From Porpolomopsis calyptriformis (Eukaryota; Basidiomycota; Agaricomycetes; Agaricales; Hygrophoraceae), in contig OX621163.1 in NCBI GenBank assembly GCA_951640195.1, forward strand, positions 620,001 through 684,000: a stretch of 64,000 bases of DNA, written 5' to 3'. A program made the position numbers and the translations under genes. The stretch's first letter is position 1. Every line of letters begins with the position of its first letter. Below, in pieces: positions 22,091 through 33,328 of the stretch. The notes beneath the pieces were generated by a model, which saw only the letters and a list, made by a program, of their open reading frames with translations, searched no databases and was not told where the DNA came from.

Positions 22091-22448
22091 TGTTAGACGG
22101 CAGTCTAGGGTTGATCGCAAGGTTTTACTTCAGGCTCTGGGTGTAGGGTTTTAAAGGGTTGGAAGACTACTGATTGGGGTGTTAACGAAAGAAACAGACT
22201 TATCCTAAGTCTATCTACTGCTAGCTTTATATACTAGCTAAGTATGAGTCATATTGACACGTGTGAGTCGTAACGACTATGGATGAGTCATGTAGATAAG
22301 GAGAGTGATGGTTGACTAAATATAGATATGGCTTGGTCACCTTGTATTACTAAGCGGAGCTTGGGTGGCTAAGCGGCTATTGGTGTAAACTGTCTGATGT
22401 AAATGGGAATAGACGAGCAAAGGAAAAGGAAAAAATATATCTCTGACA
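22091..22448 (-). repeat. GyB 5' LTR
   Basis: Plus reading TGTTAGACGG..CTCTGACA. Shares most of its length with the solo LTR at 55679-56056, which has about 20 extra bases at the U3 end. TGAGTCA sites near 22248 and 22286. The outer edge abuts COP gag at 22449. Confidence 0.88.
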
Positions 22449-23075
22449 CCTTCATGGTGGTTTCGACTGTCTGCATAGTGGCATGGTAAACCTCCGGCAT
22501 CAATGCAATCATTATATTGACCTGCATCGGGTCGGAAACAGGTGAGCTAGTTACCCTCAGATACTCCACCTGCTCTGTTATCTTAGCCAGATGAGCCTTT
22601 AGCTCAGCAAGATGTATCTTTGGGTCTAGAGACGATGTGCATCTCATGTTCTGTAGTGCATTAAGTATGTCAACCTAGTGAAGAACACTTTTCATAGTCG
22701 CATCTGCTTTAACCATATCCCACATGTCCTTGGCAGTGGTAAGCTTCATAATCTTTTGTGACAAATCAGGTGAGACTGTCGAGAGGAGTAGATGTTGCAC
22801 AAGATACTCCCGCTAATCAAAGTCAAGCATTTTCTTCTCTCTAGTTTCGATTTGTTCATCAGTGGCATCTTTGCCATTGTACTGGGGGACACTATTAAGC
22901 TCAACCAGGTCCACTGGTCATTTGGATCGTCTATTCAAGTGGGGTATGAGGCCTTTCGAGCCTATCACTCGCATGGCCCTTGGCTTGTAATCCACCCAGT
23001 TAGAGCCGTCATCTCGAAGTTTCAGAATGACCAAGGATTTGGAATTGGAGGTGAGTATAGAATCAGACATTGGTG
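22449..23075 (-). pseudogene. gag: COP gag
   Basis: ATG near 23073 on minus (MSDSILTSNSKSLVILKLRD, then DGSNWVDYK), the typical N-terminus of copia gag. It continues with stops through LLSTVSPDLSQKIMKL and AKDMWDMVK to VEYLRVTSSPVSDPMQVNIM. The GyB LTR truncates it after TMKV. Zinc knuckle, protease and integrase are absent downstream. Confidence 0.85.
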
Positions 23076-23092
23076 AACCAGGGCTCATAACC

Positions 23093-23204
23093 TGATGAAG
23101 TTGGTTAGGTGAAAAATGTCAGATTAAGGACAATACTAAAGATTATGTAATTGATACGCGCATACATTTGTATCAATAGAGTCGTGATTGTACATACCCC
23201 AACA
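23093..23204 (-). repeat. COP 5' LTR (112 bp)
   Basis: Minus reading TGTTGGGGTATG..CTTCATCA, equal in length to 1024-1135. Followed internally by GGTTATGAGCCC, the candidate primer site, then the gag ATG. TSD ACATA at 23205-23209. Confidence 0.92.
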
Positions 23205-23917
23205 ACATACTCCATGTCAAGGTGTTATAACTATTGCTATATTCCATGGTGGTGAGTTAAAGTTTGTTGGAGGATACAAAGGATTAGTGATTATTAGGTT
23301 ATAAAGAATTTGCAGGTGTCTGGGCTTGCAAGAACCATGGCAAACATATTGTAACAATTCAGTCCATACTTCATCTGTTACTCGGCATTGTTCTTTCACT
23401 CTAACAATAGTTTGAAACTCTTCATATATCATTTGTCCAATGATATCTTCTCTCATATCTTTTGCAGGGTTAGATAGCCAATATAATGATACTGACTTCT
23501 TGGTAGTGATTGGTGGAACTGATGAAAATCTCCAACAAGTATTACATTCATGCCTACAAAAGGTAATGTCAAGTTTGATGTCATTTCTACATTTTTTGCC
23601 CTCATAACAATGGCTGATAACTTTGCTATAAAGGAGTAGGATATTATTGAAATTTCATCAATAATAAAGTATTGAATTGAAGCCCACAACATTGCTAACT
23701 TTTGAATGGTTTTCAGAGATGGTGCACAGCTATTGAGTGGTATTATTGTAACATTTTACTGTCAATTAGAGAAGCAGTGATTCTGGTATATACTGCTTTT
23801 GCTAAAATGTGTCAAACATTTTGTGAAGTGAAATATTTGGTGATCAATTGAATCATCTTGGATTTCCTGACTCCTCCTTCGCCAGTTATATACATTATAG
23901 CTATTTTCATTTGTATT
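23205..23917 (-). pseudogene. Helitron helicase remnant (HEL), N-terminal part
   Basis: Minus strand: Walker A-like ITGEGGVRKSKMIQL near 23850-23880 (canonical GTGKS partly changed), Walker B FIIDEISIISYSF near 23665, and VILVGDFHQFHQSLP near 23530, the GDFxQF signature of PIF1/Helitron helicases. Continues ECMKE/QWNEVATI across the copia insertion at 1018. Upstream is cut by LTR-F copy d at 23918. Confidence 0.78.
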
Positions 23918-25612
23918 TGTCATGAAATTGGCATTCACCCTCTTAAAATTCTATTCTTTTTCTCTCTTTCCTTTGCCTTTCTTTGTTTTCACACCTGGTC
24001 TCTTCGGAAGGGGGCTGTCTTTATTGGCAGCAGAGTCTATTTATACAAGAGGGGGAGTCCATGTCCAATTAGCTATATTAAACTAATCTATCTTGGCTAT
24101 CTCCTATACTATACTATCCCTCAGGAACTCCACAAAACTCAAAACTACTTGACCATCTAATGCAGCTAACTTATTTCCCTAATAGATTGCTCCATTGGTA
24201 TCTCTACCTGAGGCCTGTAACTCAGCAGCCTTCCCCTCCACAAAACTCATCACAATCTTCCTTGCTTCTTTACCCAGCCAATCATTAGTGGGACTCCACA
24301 ACAAACTAGGAGGAATCTCTTCCTTCTCAATCTTGACATTGACAAATCTTCAACTAAAGAATAAGAAGTCAGCAATCATGAAAAGAGTAAGAGAGTTGAG
24401 AGCATTACTACTAGATATAGGACTCAATGGACCAGGGGTCCAAGGACGGAAGGGGGGACTGGCAGCCCAGTCAACAACCTCCCCTTTAGTAGCTAGAAGG
24501 GAGTCTACCTACTTATCTGACCCCCAATTAACCTGTTCCTCCAAAGGGAGCAGGGAAGTAGGGGGAGGGGCATTATCATCCCAAGCTAAGAAGGGGAAGG
24601 CCCATTATTAACAAACAAAGACTAACAAAGACAAAACAAGATACTCACCAAGCGGATCCTCCATTAAACCACAAGCATGCTGGATTAGCCAGTGAACATA
24701 CAGACACTTCTTGACCTTGTGCTTGCCACCACAAGCAAAGCAGGAGAAGGATAACCAGCAGAGATCAGCATCAGAGGGGATACATTGAAGGTAGTAATGA
24801 AACAAATCGCAGTCAAGAAAGACAGGGGTGGTGTGATTCACAACCCCAGACTGCTTGAAGAATCAGACATAGTGACCTTGGTGGGAGGGAGTCATGATGA
24901 TTGACGAAGATTGAACTGAAGCATAGGGATACAACTCCACACCTTTTATATGTCCACGAACAAAGGGAGGACCAAAAGGAGGTTCCTCAGTCAAAGAAGA
25001 GAAACCCGATACACCAGACAAGAGATAGAAACAATGGCGATCTCATGACCAGAAGAACAATAGGAACTAGTCATAAGACAACACAGCCTAATGCTGCAGA
25101 AGGCTGTGCCCAATAGAATTGAGTCAACAGAAGTACACAGCCTTCCACAGTATGACTAGGAACAATGACAAAACCTTAATTGAAGGTTATGAACAATAGA
25201 AAATGGGGTGACTGCGGAGGCTGACTCATAGTGACTCCTATTTTAGAAATACTATATAAACCCTGAGGGCAAAGCGGATCATCACTTCGTCCTCCTGTGA
25301 GATTACTTGTAGTAGCATGAATGCAATCAGAATCATCAGACTTCTTTTCCATTAGAACAAGAAAAGAGAAACATAACCCACAATTACTGAGCCAACTGTT
25401 CATGCCTATAATCCCTAAACTCTCAGCAGAGGCACGTAACGGATTTAACCCACAACAGAACTTCTTTGTAGAAGTCAAACTTAACACAGAAGGAATCATT
25501 ACCCTTTACAAAGACGTTCCTGTCAGAACCTTTTTCTATATCCTCTTAGACTTATTAAGCTCCAAGGCCTGCCTTGTGATCAACGAGAAGACTTGCAACT
25601 ACAATTGTGACA
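23918..25612 (+). mobile_element. LTR-F copy d (junction LTR)
   Basis: A full-length 1695-bp LTR in the orientation opposite to copy a: TGTCATGAAATTGG at left, CAATTGTGACA at right. The five flanking bases differ (GTATT left, GCGAG right) and the flanks are unrelated elements: HEL on the left, GyD 3' region on the right. This points to recombination between two LTR-F insertions that removed the DNA between them, including the GyD 3' LTR. Confidence 0.9.
24083..24895 (-). pseudogene. LTR-F gene, copy d (decayed)
   Basis: Same three exons on minus: 24895-24649, 24585-24409, 24353-24083. Splice sites remain. A TGA replaces arginine after HYV in exon 1, and exon 3 has lost 19 bp in the acidic segment, shifting frame. 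Motif CFACGGKHKVKKC still present. Confidence 0.82.
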
Positions 25613-27686
25613 GCGAGGTTAATGTAGACATTGGAGATGTCTTGAACAGTCTTGTAGGAGCCAGCGGGGAGCGCAACAGGGGATGACAGGGAGGTAATGA
25701 CTGTATCATCATTGGATGTCCAAGGCTGAAAGAGGGAGTGTGAGTTGGTATGTACAGAGTACTTGGCCATGATCATCCAATCGCATGATGAGAGTGACTG
25801 CGTTAACTGGGCCTTCTTCATAGATCCAAACTTAATACACATAAGAGGGGAGATGAGGGAAGAGAATGGAAGTGTTGAAGTCAGAATCCAGGGCATGATT
25901 GACCTCAATGGGTGTGAGCGGGATGACAACATCGATGTTGTCAGACTTCATTAGTGGTTTGTAACCTTCACCATATGAGTTGGTGACCAGATCGTAGAGG
26001 CAATCATCAATGCTGAAGAAATTGTCCATACAAATAACATGGATTTGAAGTCTCAGAGCCAGTCATTTCAGGTTCAGGGCGTGGAACTTGTCAACCAACT
26101 CTTGGGCATGTGCAATATCAGACATGGACTGCCAAGTGTTCTCCTCATTGGTGTAGCCTTCCCAATGCACTAGGTACTGGAGTTGCTTTTGGTAGATTCG
26201 GGAATCCAAGATTTTCTTGACGATGTATTCGGTTTCATTGTCCAATTGGAGAGGAGGAGGGGGAGGGGGAGCCTTTTGATTCAGGAAAATAGAAGGACAG
26301 TAAGGGAACAGGTAGGATTCGTTGAAGACTGGGTGCAAGCCCATCCATTCATGGGGGAGTTTGAGTCAGTAAGCCAAGCGACCAATCTTCTCAACGACCT
26401 TGAAAGGTCCAAAGCATTTGTTGTCAAGTTTCTTCATTACGCGATTGGTCTTGATGTTCGTGGCAGTGAGCCAGACTTTATCTCCAGGGGAGTATTCATG
26501 AGCAGACTGAGATCATTTATCGTGGCTGGTCTTCATCTTCTTATTGGCTTGTTCAAGGGTGGACTCAGTCTCCTGATGGATGCGCTTCATTCATTCAGTG
26601 AATTAGGTAGCAGATTCGTTCTGGACTTCTCTTCGGGTGTCATTTCTGGACCAGGGATGTTGACTGTAGTTGACATAGAAAGGAGTTTGAGCGGTGGCGG
26701 CGTGAACCGAATTGTTATACGAGAATTCAGCCAACGCGAGCCATTCCTTCCAGTTGTCCTGATGATGATTGATGAAAACTCGTAGGTATTGTTCGAGAGT
26801 TTGATTCATCCATTCGGATTGACCGTCAGTCTGTGGGTGATAGGTGGTGGAAACATTTTGAGTGGTGCCTAGGAGGTGGAAGAGGTTAGTTATGTACTTA
26901 GATATGAATCGCAGATTGCGATTGTGAATGATTTATTGAGGGATTCCATGATTGCGGATGACGCAGTCTCAGATGATCTTGGTGAAGCCTTCAGAGTTGA
27001 GTTCGATGTGTGTCAGTTCGAACTTGACTGCCTTTGAGAAGGTATCGACGATGGTCAAGACAGCATTGTATCCTTGATATTCGGGAATGGGTCTAATAAG
27101 ATCCACAGTGATCATGTCCCAAGGGTGAGCTGGGGGGTCGAAAGGATGAAGTGGAGTCTTCACGGGTAGACGAGATGCCTTGGTGCACTGACAAGTCTCG
27201 CAACCAGAGATGTACTGCTTCACACCTCGATGGATAGTAGGCCACTAGTAATCGCGACAGAGGGCTTCGGTGGTCTTGAAGGGGCCATAGTGTCCTGACA
27301 AGGGGTTGTCATGATATCGAGAGATGATTTCACCATGAAGAGGCTTGTTGACTGAGACATAAATCTGATCATTGAGGGTGAGGATACTGTTGTCTTGAGT
27401 CTTCCAGTCATTTTCTTGTTTTCTTTGAGAGAGCGTAATAGATTCCTCTTTGTTCCAGTAGGAATCCTTGATGCATGAATGAAAGTGATTGGGTTCAATG
27501 TCAAATTGAACCAGTTGGAGGTCTATGATGGGGTGAGAGGAAACAGAAAAAAGAGAGTCAGGCAAAAGAATCGTGTCATTGTTATTGTCCACCCCCCTAT
27601 CAAATCCTAGTCATCTCGACAGGATGTCAGCCTTTGAATTAGCCTTACCAGTGACATGATGAAGGGTGAAATGGAAGTCCTGCAAC
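25613..27686 (-). pseudogene. pol: GyD pol, integrase and chromodomain part
   Basis: Minus: RNase H tail DFHFTLHHVTGKAN near 27660; integrase zinc region CETCQCTKASRLP near 27190; core TVDLIRPIPEYQGYNAVLTIVD near 27090, then degenerate sequence, MNQTLEQYLRVFINH near 26800; GLHPVFNESYLFPY; chromodomain EYIVKKILDSRIYQKQLQY near 26220 and LVHWEGYTNEENTW. A further 150-residue tail (MDNFFSIDDCLYDLV, then VIPLTPIEVNHAL) has a counterpart in GyC. Several stops. Confidence 0.87.
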
Positions 27687-27941
27687 TGCTACATCCCAGT
27701 TCCGACGAACTCCGATGAATTCCGATAAACTCCAATTACTCTGACAACTCCGAACACTCTGTACTTTTCACATGTTTCCTACTTATGATGTCCTCTGTCA
27801 TCACTATGTCTTAGATATAATTATCTAGCAGGTATATAAGTACTACGTTTTCCCCTGTATCTGTAGACAGAATATCGACTAAGTCCTGTCGTTTATCCAT
27901 CTCCAATCTCCGAATTCAACTCCGAAACTTCGGACCTAACA
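27687..27941 (+). repeat. GyA2 5' LTR (255 bp)
   Basis: TGCTACATCC..CCTAACA (first TGTTA changed to TGCTA). TATATAA at 27833-27839; AGACAGAATAT at 27865-27875, about 31 bp after the TATA box, is the inferred transcript start. Confidence 0.94.
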
Positions 27942-27943
27942 GT

Positions 27944-27954
27944 ATATTCTGTCT
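27944..27954 (+). promoter_or_regulatory. GyA2 self-priming primer-binding site
   Basis: ATATTCTGTCT starts two bases after the LTR and is the exact reverse complement of 27865-27875. Same arrangement as in GyA1, GyC, GyD and GyF. Confidence 0.82.
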
Positions 27955-27976
27955 CTAGCTCAGGTTTTTATTCATG

Positions 27977-29203
27977 ATGACACAATGCACTCTCGAACGT
28001 TTCACGGGATTTTCAACTAGAAGTCGATTATCTCCGACCAACTCCGAAACAAGTCCTGTGTCTCCGACTACGCGTATATCTGAAAGGCTTCCTACTGCTT
28101 TTCATGATCGAGAAAATCTGTTATGACCTGTAACTCTGCGGACTACCCAAGGTCAAGCATCAACTTCGGTTGAAGAAACACCTCAAGTCCAGCCAACTCA
28201 AGAAGCTCCAGAACAGGAGACAGCTGAAGAGAGACTGATCATGGCTTTTCAAAATATTGCCACCATCGCTCAAGCTTCTTCTGGAGCTAAACCTGCAAAA
28301 TCCAAAGTTTGAGAGCCTGATCCTTTCGACGGCTCTGATCCAATGAAACTCTGACCTTTCCTGGTTCAACTTCAATTGAATTTCAAGGATAAGCCTTCTG
28401 CATTTACTTCTGATGAAGCTAAGGTCAATTATGCTATGTCGTTTCTGAAGGGAATGGTGTTATCTTTATTTGAACCTTACCTTTTGGAGACTATTCCTAA
28501 CCCTCCGTTGTTCCTCTCGGACTTCTCGGAGTTCTGCTCCGAGTTACAGGACCAATTCGGACCTTTGGATCCAATAGGAACTGCCGAAGCGGAATTGGAA
28601 TCTTTGAAGATGTTCAATAATCAACAGATCACCAAATATATTGTGCACTTCAATAGGCTAGTGGTTCAAGTCCAATGGGACATTGGAGCACTGCGGCATA
28701 TCTTTTACCGTGGTCTTCCAGATCGAATCAAGGATCAAATGTCTCAAGTCGGAAAACCAGCCACGTTGGTAGCTATGAAGGAGTTAGCTCAAACGATTGA
28801 TGCTAGGTATTGGGAATGTAAAGGGGAGCTTAAGCGTGACTCCGGTCGTGCTCTGCCACCTCCAACGAATGCTCCTAAACCACCTTCAACTCCAACGACA
28901 CCTTCTACTTTCAAGAAAACTCCTATGAAATCTGCCCCAACTACCTCAACTCCGAAGCATCCTGACCTCTCCAATAAGCTTGGAAAAGATGGAAAGCTTA
29001 CTCCGGCTGAACGAAAACATCATTTGGATAATAACTTGTGTATGTTTTGTGGATCCCCAGGTCATATGGCAAAGGAATGTCCAAAGTCTGGTTCCTCTGC
29101 TTCAAAGAAGGCTTCTGGATGTGCCACTACTGTTGCCGAACCACTCACTCAGGAATCCCCTACTCCTATTCTGAGTGCCCCTCTGGCCACTCTGGAAAAA
29201 TAG
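27977..29203 (+). pseudogene. gag: GyA2 gag
   Basis: ATG at 27977 in the frame of the long open segment 28376-29203; 409 codons including stop. Capsid-like NYAMSFLKGMVLSLF, CFNH-less linker, then zinc knuckle CMFCGSPGHMAKEC near 29037. TGA stops near 28124, 28311 and 28350 disrupt the N-terminal third; the last two are shared with GyA1. Ends GAA AAA TAG; an A-run directly before the stop could assist the -1 shift into pol, but this is not a textbook heptamer. Confidence 0.88.
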
Positions 29204-32200
29204 GAGGCAGTCCGCATGAGACGTGGAATGTGGACTGCGTTGAAACTGTTCCTGCGTCTTCTATTGTAAAGCTCAATGCTTCCGTTCCTTGCTCTGATTC
29301 CTTTTTGATCACTTTATTTATCGATTCATTATCTATTCTGACTCTTATCGATTCAGGATCCACACACTGTTTCTTGGACTTTGACTTTGTCCATCAAAAC
29401 AAGCTCCAAACATCTCCGCTTCCTCCGAAGCAACTCCGATTATTTGATGGATCTCAAGGGAGAACCATTGATACGGGAGTTATCCTCCCTGTCCAATTTC
29501 TGTCTAGAGAAACTCTAGATATTGAGTTTTTGGTCACTCCGTTGGATGCATCTTGTTCTGCTGTTCTTGGATTCAACTGGCTTACCCACTACAATCCATT
29601 GATTGACTGGGTTACAAGCAGTATTTCATTTGGGACACCAAAACCGATGTATTCGTCTTTGTCATCGACACTTAAGCCCTCCGAGGCAACTCCGCTTGAC
29701 CCTCCAGCTCCGACTCCAGCTCCGACTTCACTTCCTCCTGTGTCCATTATTTCAGTAGCCGCATTTGTACATGCTAGCAAGCAAGAAGGATCTCAGTCCT
29801 TTGTTCTTCAAGCTGCTGATATTTCAAAAGTACATTCTGTCGACATCTCTGATGTTCCTCTGGACCCTACGTTTTATGCGAAAGTTCCTCCGGAATATCA
29901 TGACTATGCTGATGTTTTCAGTGAAGGAAAATCTAAATGTCTTCCTCCTCATCGTTACAGTGATCACCATATTGAGCTAGAGGAAGGTATGACACCTCCA
30001 CTGGGACGCATCTATTCTCTTTCTGTTGCGGAACAAGAAGCCCTTCATATATTCTTGGATGAGCACCTTAGAAAAGGTTGGATACGTTCCTCCGGATCTC
30101 CGGGTGGTGCTCCAATCGTTTTCATCCGCAAGAAAGATGGTTCTTTACGTTTATGTGTGGACTATCGAGGCATCAATAAAATCACCAAGAAAGATTGTTA
30201 CCCACTTCCGCTCATCTCCGATCTCCTGGATTGTGCCAGCAAAGGTCATATCTACACCAAAATTGATTTGCAAATTGGATACTTCAATGTATGAATCGTG
30301 GAAGGAGATGAATGGAAAACCACTTTCCATACCAGGTATGGTGCTTTCGAATTCTTGGTTATGCCCCTAGGTCTATGCAATGCCCCATCAACATTTCAAC
30401 CTTTCATGAACGAGATTTTCTCCGACCTCTCCGATATCTCCGTTGTAGTATATCTTGATGATATCCTTATCTACTTGGATAACATTGCGGATCACTGGAG
30501 ACATGTCTGCGAGGTACTCCGAAGACTCCGACTTAACAGTCTTTTTAGAAAACTGGAGAAATGTTTCTTCCATCAAGATACGATTGAATACCTTGGATTT
30601 ATCCTTTCCCCTGGTGGAATTACCATGGACCCTGCCAAAGTTCAAATTATCCTAGATTGGCCGGAACCACGGAAAATCAAGGATGTCCAGTCATTCTTAG
30701 GTTTTGGAAATTTCTATAGGTGTTTTATCAACAACTACTTGGGATTGGTATCTCCGCTTACGCGGCTGACCCGGAAAAATGTTCCGTGGAATTTCGATAC
30801 TCAGTGCAAATTTGCATTTGAATCACTGAAGCAGGCCTTCACTTCCGCTCCTGTTCTTGTCAACTTCACTCCGGGATCACCTCTGGTAGTAGAAACAGAT
30901 GCCTCTGACTATGCCATAGCAGGCATCTTATCAACTTATGCTGAGGATGAATCATTACATCCCATCGCGTTCTACTCTCGGACTTTAACTCTGCCAGAGT
31001 TGAATTACAATATCCATGACAAGGAGCTATTAGCCATTCACGATAGTTTTCACAACTGGCGTCATTACCTTGAAGGCTCTTCTGACCCGGTCGACATTGT
31101 CACTGATCACAAGAATTTGGTATACTTTTCTACACCAAACTCCTGTCACAGCGTCAGGCTTGTTGGTCTGAATTTTTGTCAGGCTTTAATCTCATCATTC
31201 GTTTTCGCCCTGGAAAACTCAGAGCAAAACCAGACTTCTTAACGCGTTGATATAACATAATTCCTAAAGAGGGAGATAGCGACTACGCCAGTATCAATCC
31301 TCAGAACCTCCGACCAGTTTTTACCTCGGAGCAACTGGCTTCATCCCTACAAGCTTTATCCTTATTGGATCCAGTGTTAAAGGCTGCATTCATTATGGAT
31401 GTAGACTCCCTCCACTTGAAAATTCGGAATTCACTTTGTGATGATCCAGTGGCTATGGAGCACCTAAAGGTTGCGGAGTCCAACTCCGATGCCAACTCCG
31501 ATCTCCGATGGACTATCGACACTTCTGGTTTCCTTCGTCACGATGGTCGTATCTATGTGCCTAATGTAGATGACTTACGACTTCAAATTCTGCGTATGAA
31601 ACATGATCATCCAATTGCTGGTCATTTTGGTCAAAACAAAACACTTGAATTGATCCAACGAGAATACACATGGCCAGAACTCTGGACCTTTGTAAAGGAC
31701 TACTGTAACTCCTGTACTATGTGCGCTAGGTCTAAAGTCCCTCACCATCGGCCTTATGGTTTGCTCAAGCAACTCCCGATTCCAGAGAAGCCTTGGAATT
31801 CCATCTCTATGGATTTCATCAAGCAACTCCCTAACTCTGATGAATTCTCCGCTATTCTTGTTGTCGTTGATCGATTCTCCAAACAAGCTATTTTCATACC
31901 AACCTTTGACACCATCACTGCTCCTCAGCTCGCTCAACTTTTCCTTGTCCATGTATTCTCCAAACATGGAGTTCCCTCACATGTCACCTGTGACCGAGGT
32001 TCGGAATTCGTCTCCCGCTTTTTCCAGTCATTAGGTAAAGTCCTTGACATGCGTCTCCATTTTACCTCCGGGTATCATCTGGAAGGTGACGGACAAACTG
32101 AACGAGTCAATCAAACCTTGGAGCAATACCTACAGATGTATTGTAACTATCAACAGGACGACTGGTCCCATCTCCTAGCTATTGCGGAATTTGCATATAA

Positions 32201-32825
32201 CAATGCTCCAAACGCTACTACTGGGATATCCCCTTTTTTCGCCAACAAGGGTTATCATCCAAATATTTCAGTACACCCTGAGCATGATCTTACTTCCATT
32301 CGAGCCAGAGAACTTGCTGTTGATTTGGATGAACTCCACTCCGAACTCCGAAATACCATCTCCGAAGCTCAAAAGTGTTATCAGCACTATGCTGACTTAA
32401 AGCGCATTCCGGCCCCTGATTTCGAGATAGGAACTCAAGCCTTCGTAAAAGCCAAGTTTTTCCGAACTACCAGACCCTCCAAGAAACTCTCGGAGAAGAA
32501 CTTAGGTCCTTTCGAGGTCATTGCCTGAGTTGGAACCCATTCCTATACTCTCCGTTTGCCTAGTTCCATGAAAGCTATCCATCCTGTCTTTCATGTATCA
32601 CAGTTGGAACCAGCCTCACCAAACACGATTCCGAACCGAGTACAACCTCTGCCTCCTCCAGTAATCATAGATGGAGAACCGGAGTTCGAGATCTCCGAAA
32701 TCCTAGACTCGAAAATTGATAATAGGCGTCGCTTATGCAAATTATTGTATTTGGTTTGTTGGGAAGGCTATGAAGGTACCGACGAAGAAACTTCATGGAT
32801 CCTCGCTACTGAGCTAGGATGTTAG
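29204..32825 (+). pseudogene. pol: GyA2 pol
   Basis: The -1 frame overlaps gag from about 29040. Protease TLIDSGSTHCFLDF near 29345; RT LRLCVDYRGINKITKK near 30150 and [11 protein letters not shown] near 30450; RNase H VVETDASDYAIAG near 30890; a 1-bp loss near 31131 shifts frame; integrase HDHPIAGHFGQNKT near 31610, CNSCTMCARSK, SMDFIKQLPNSDEF, CDRGSEFVSRFF near 31990, DGQTERVNQTLEQ near 32095; chromodomain ILDSKIDNRRRL near 32705. TGA near 30292, 31243 and 32526. The last residues are at 39420-39493 beyond GyC, ending at TGA. Confidence 0.92.
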
Positions 32826-33207
32826 GTGCGAAGCAGGACTCAGGTCTTCACTCTGGGAGGTCCAATGTGGGTCTTAGCTGATGCAAACAAGAAGTTGGCA
32901 AGTCCAAGTTGTGGTTCAACCTAGAGAAGTACAAGCAATTCCGAGCTGGCTATATTTACCCTAGCTGAGTCCGAAAATGTGATTATGTAATCAATCCATG
33001 GAATGATTGTGTAAGCAATGATTAAGTGTAAAAGATAAGATAAGAAAGATAAGAAGGAGCAACAAACGTCACACTTGTGACCGTGACTCGACCGGTCAGG
33101 TAACGGTCACGTTGTGACAGCGTGACAATCGCAGCATCGAAAATGATAGTAAAGAGAACTGGCACACAGAAAGGAAATAATAACCAAAAAAGAGACTCAT
33201 CATAACA
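32820..33207 (-). repeat. GyC 3' LTR (388 bp)
   Basis: Plus reading TGTTAGGTGCG..CATCATAACA. Contains AAGATAAGATAAGAAAGATAAG near 33030. The adjacent internal side, in minus reading, carries GAGAGGGTGG just before the LTR, a polypurine tract. Confidence 0.95.
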
Positions 33208-33328
33208 CCACCCTCTCATTAGAATCGCGTCCACGCGATGTTCAGAATAGACGTTGGAGATGTCTTGAGTAATCACGGAGTAGCCAATGGGGTGCATAAC
33301 AGGGTTGAATTGGGAACTGATACTCGTA

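Larger units (their letters stand above)
20201..22448 (-). mobile_element. Ty3/gypsy element GyB (5' LTR, gag, protease start)
   Basis: Minus-strand element inserted in COP gag: 5' LTR 22091-22448, self-priming site, gag, then the first part of the protease region, cut by copy c at 20200. A solo LTR of the same family lies at 55679-56056. RT, integrase and 3' LTR are gone. Confidence 0.88.
1024..23204 (-). mobile_element. Ty1/copia element (COP), heavily nested
   Basis: A minus-strand copia element is bounded by 112-bp LTRs at 23093-23204 (5') and 1024-1135 (3'). The 5-bp duplication ACATA lies outside both LTRs (1019-1023 and 23205-23209), so both ends belong to one insertion into HEL. Surviving coding parts are gag (22449-23075), a linker and N-terminal reverse transcriptase (9995-11250), and the RT end with RNase H (3019-3550 and 1136-1322). 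Protease, integrase and the RT centre are missing, presumably lost in deletions accompanying the nested insertions. Everything else between these coordinates is later material listed separately. Confidence 0.9.

Noticed and set aside
29185..29203. Classical slippery heptamer for gag-pol frameshift in GyA
   Set aside because: The A-run before the stop does not fit X-XXY-YYZ; the -1 relation is real but the mechanism is undecided.
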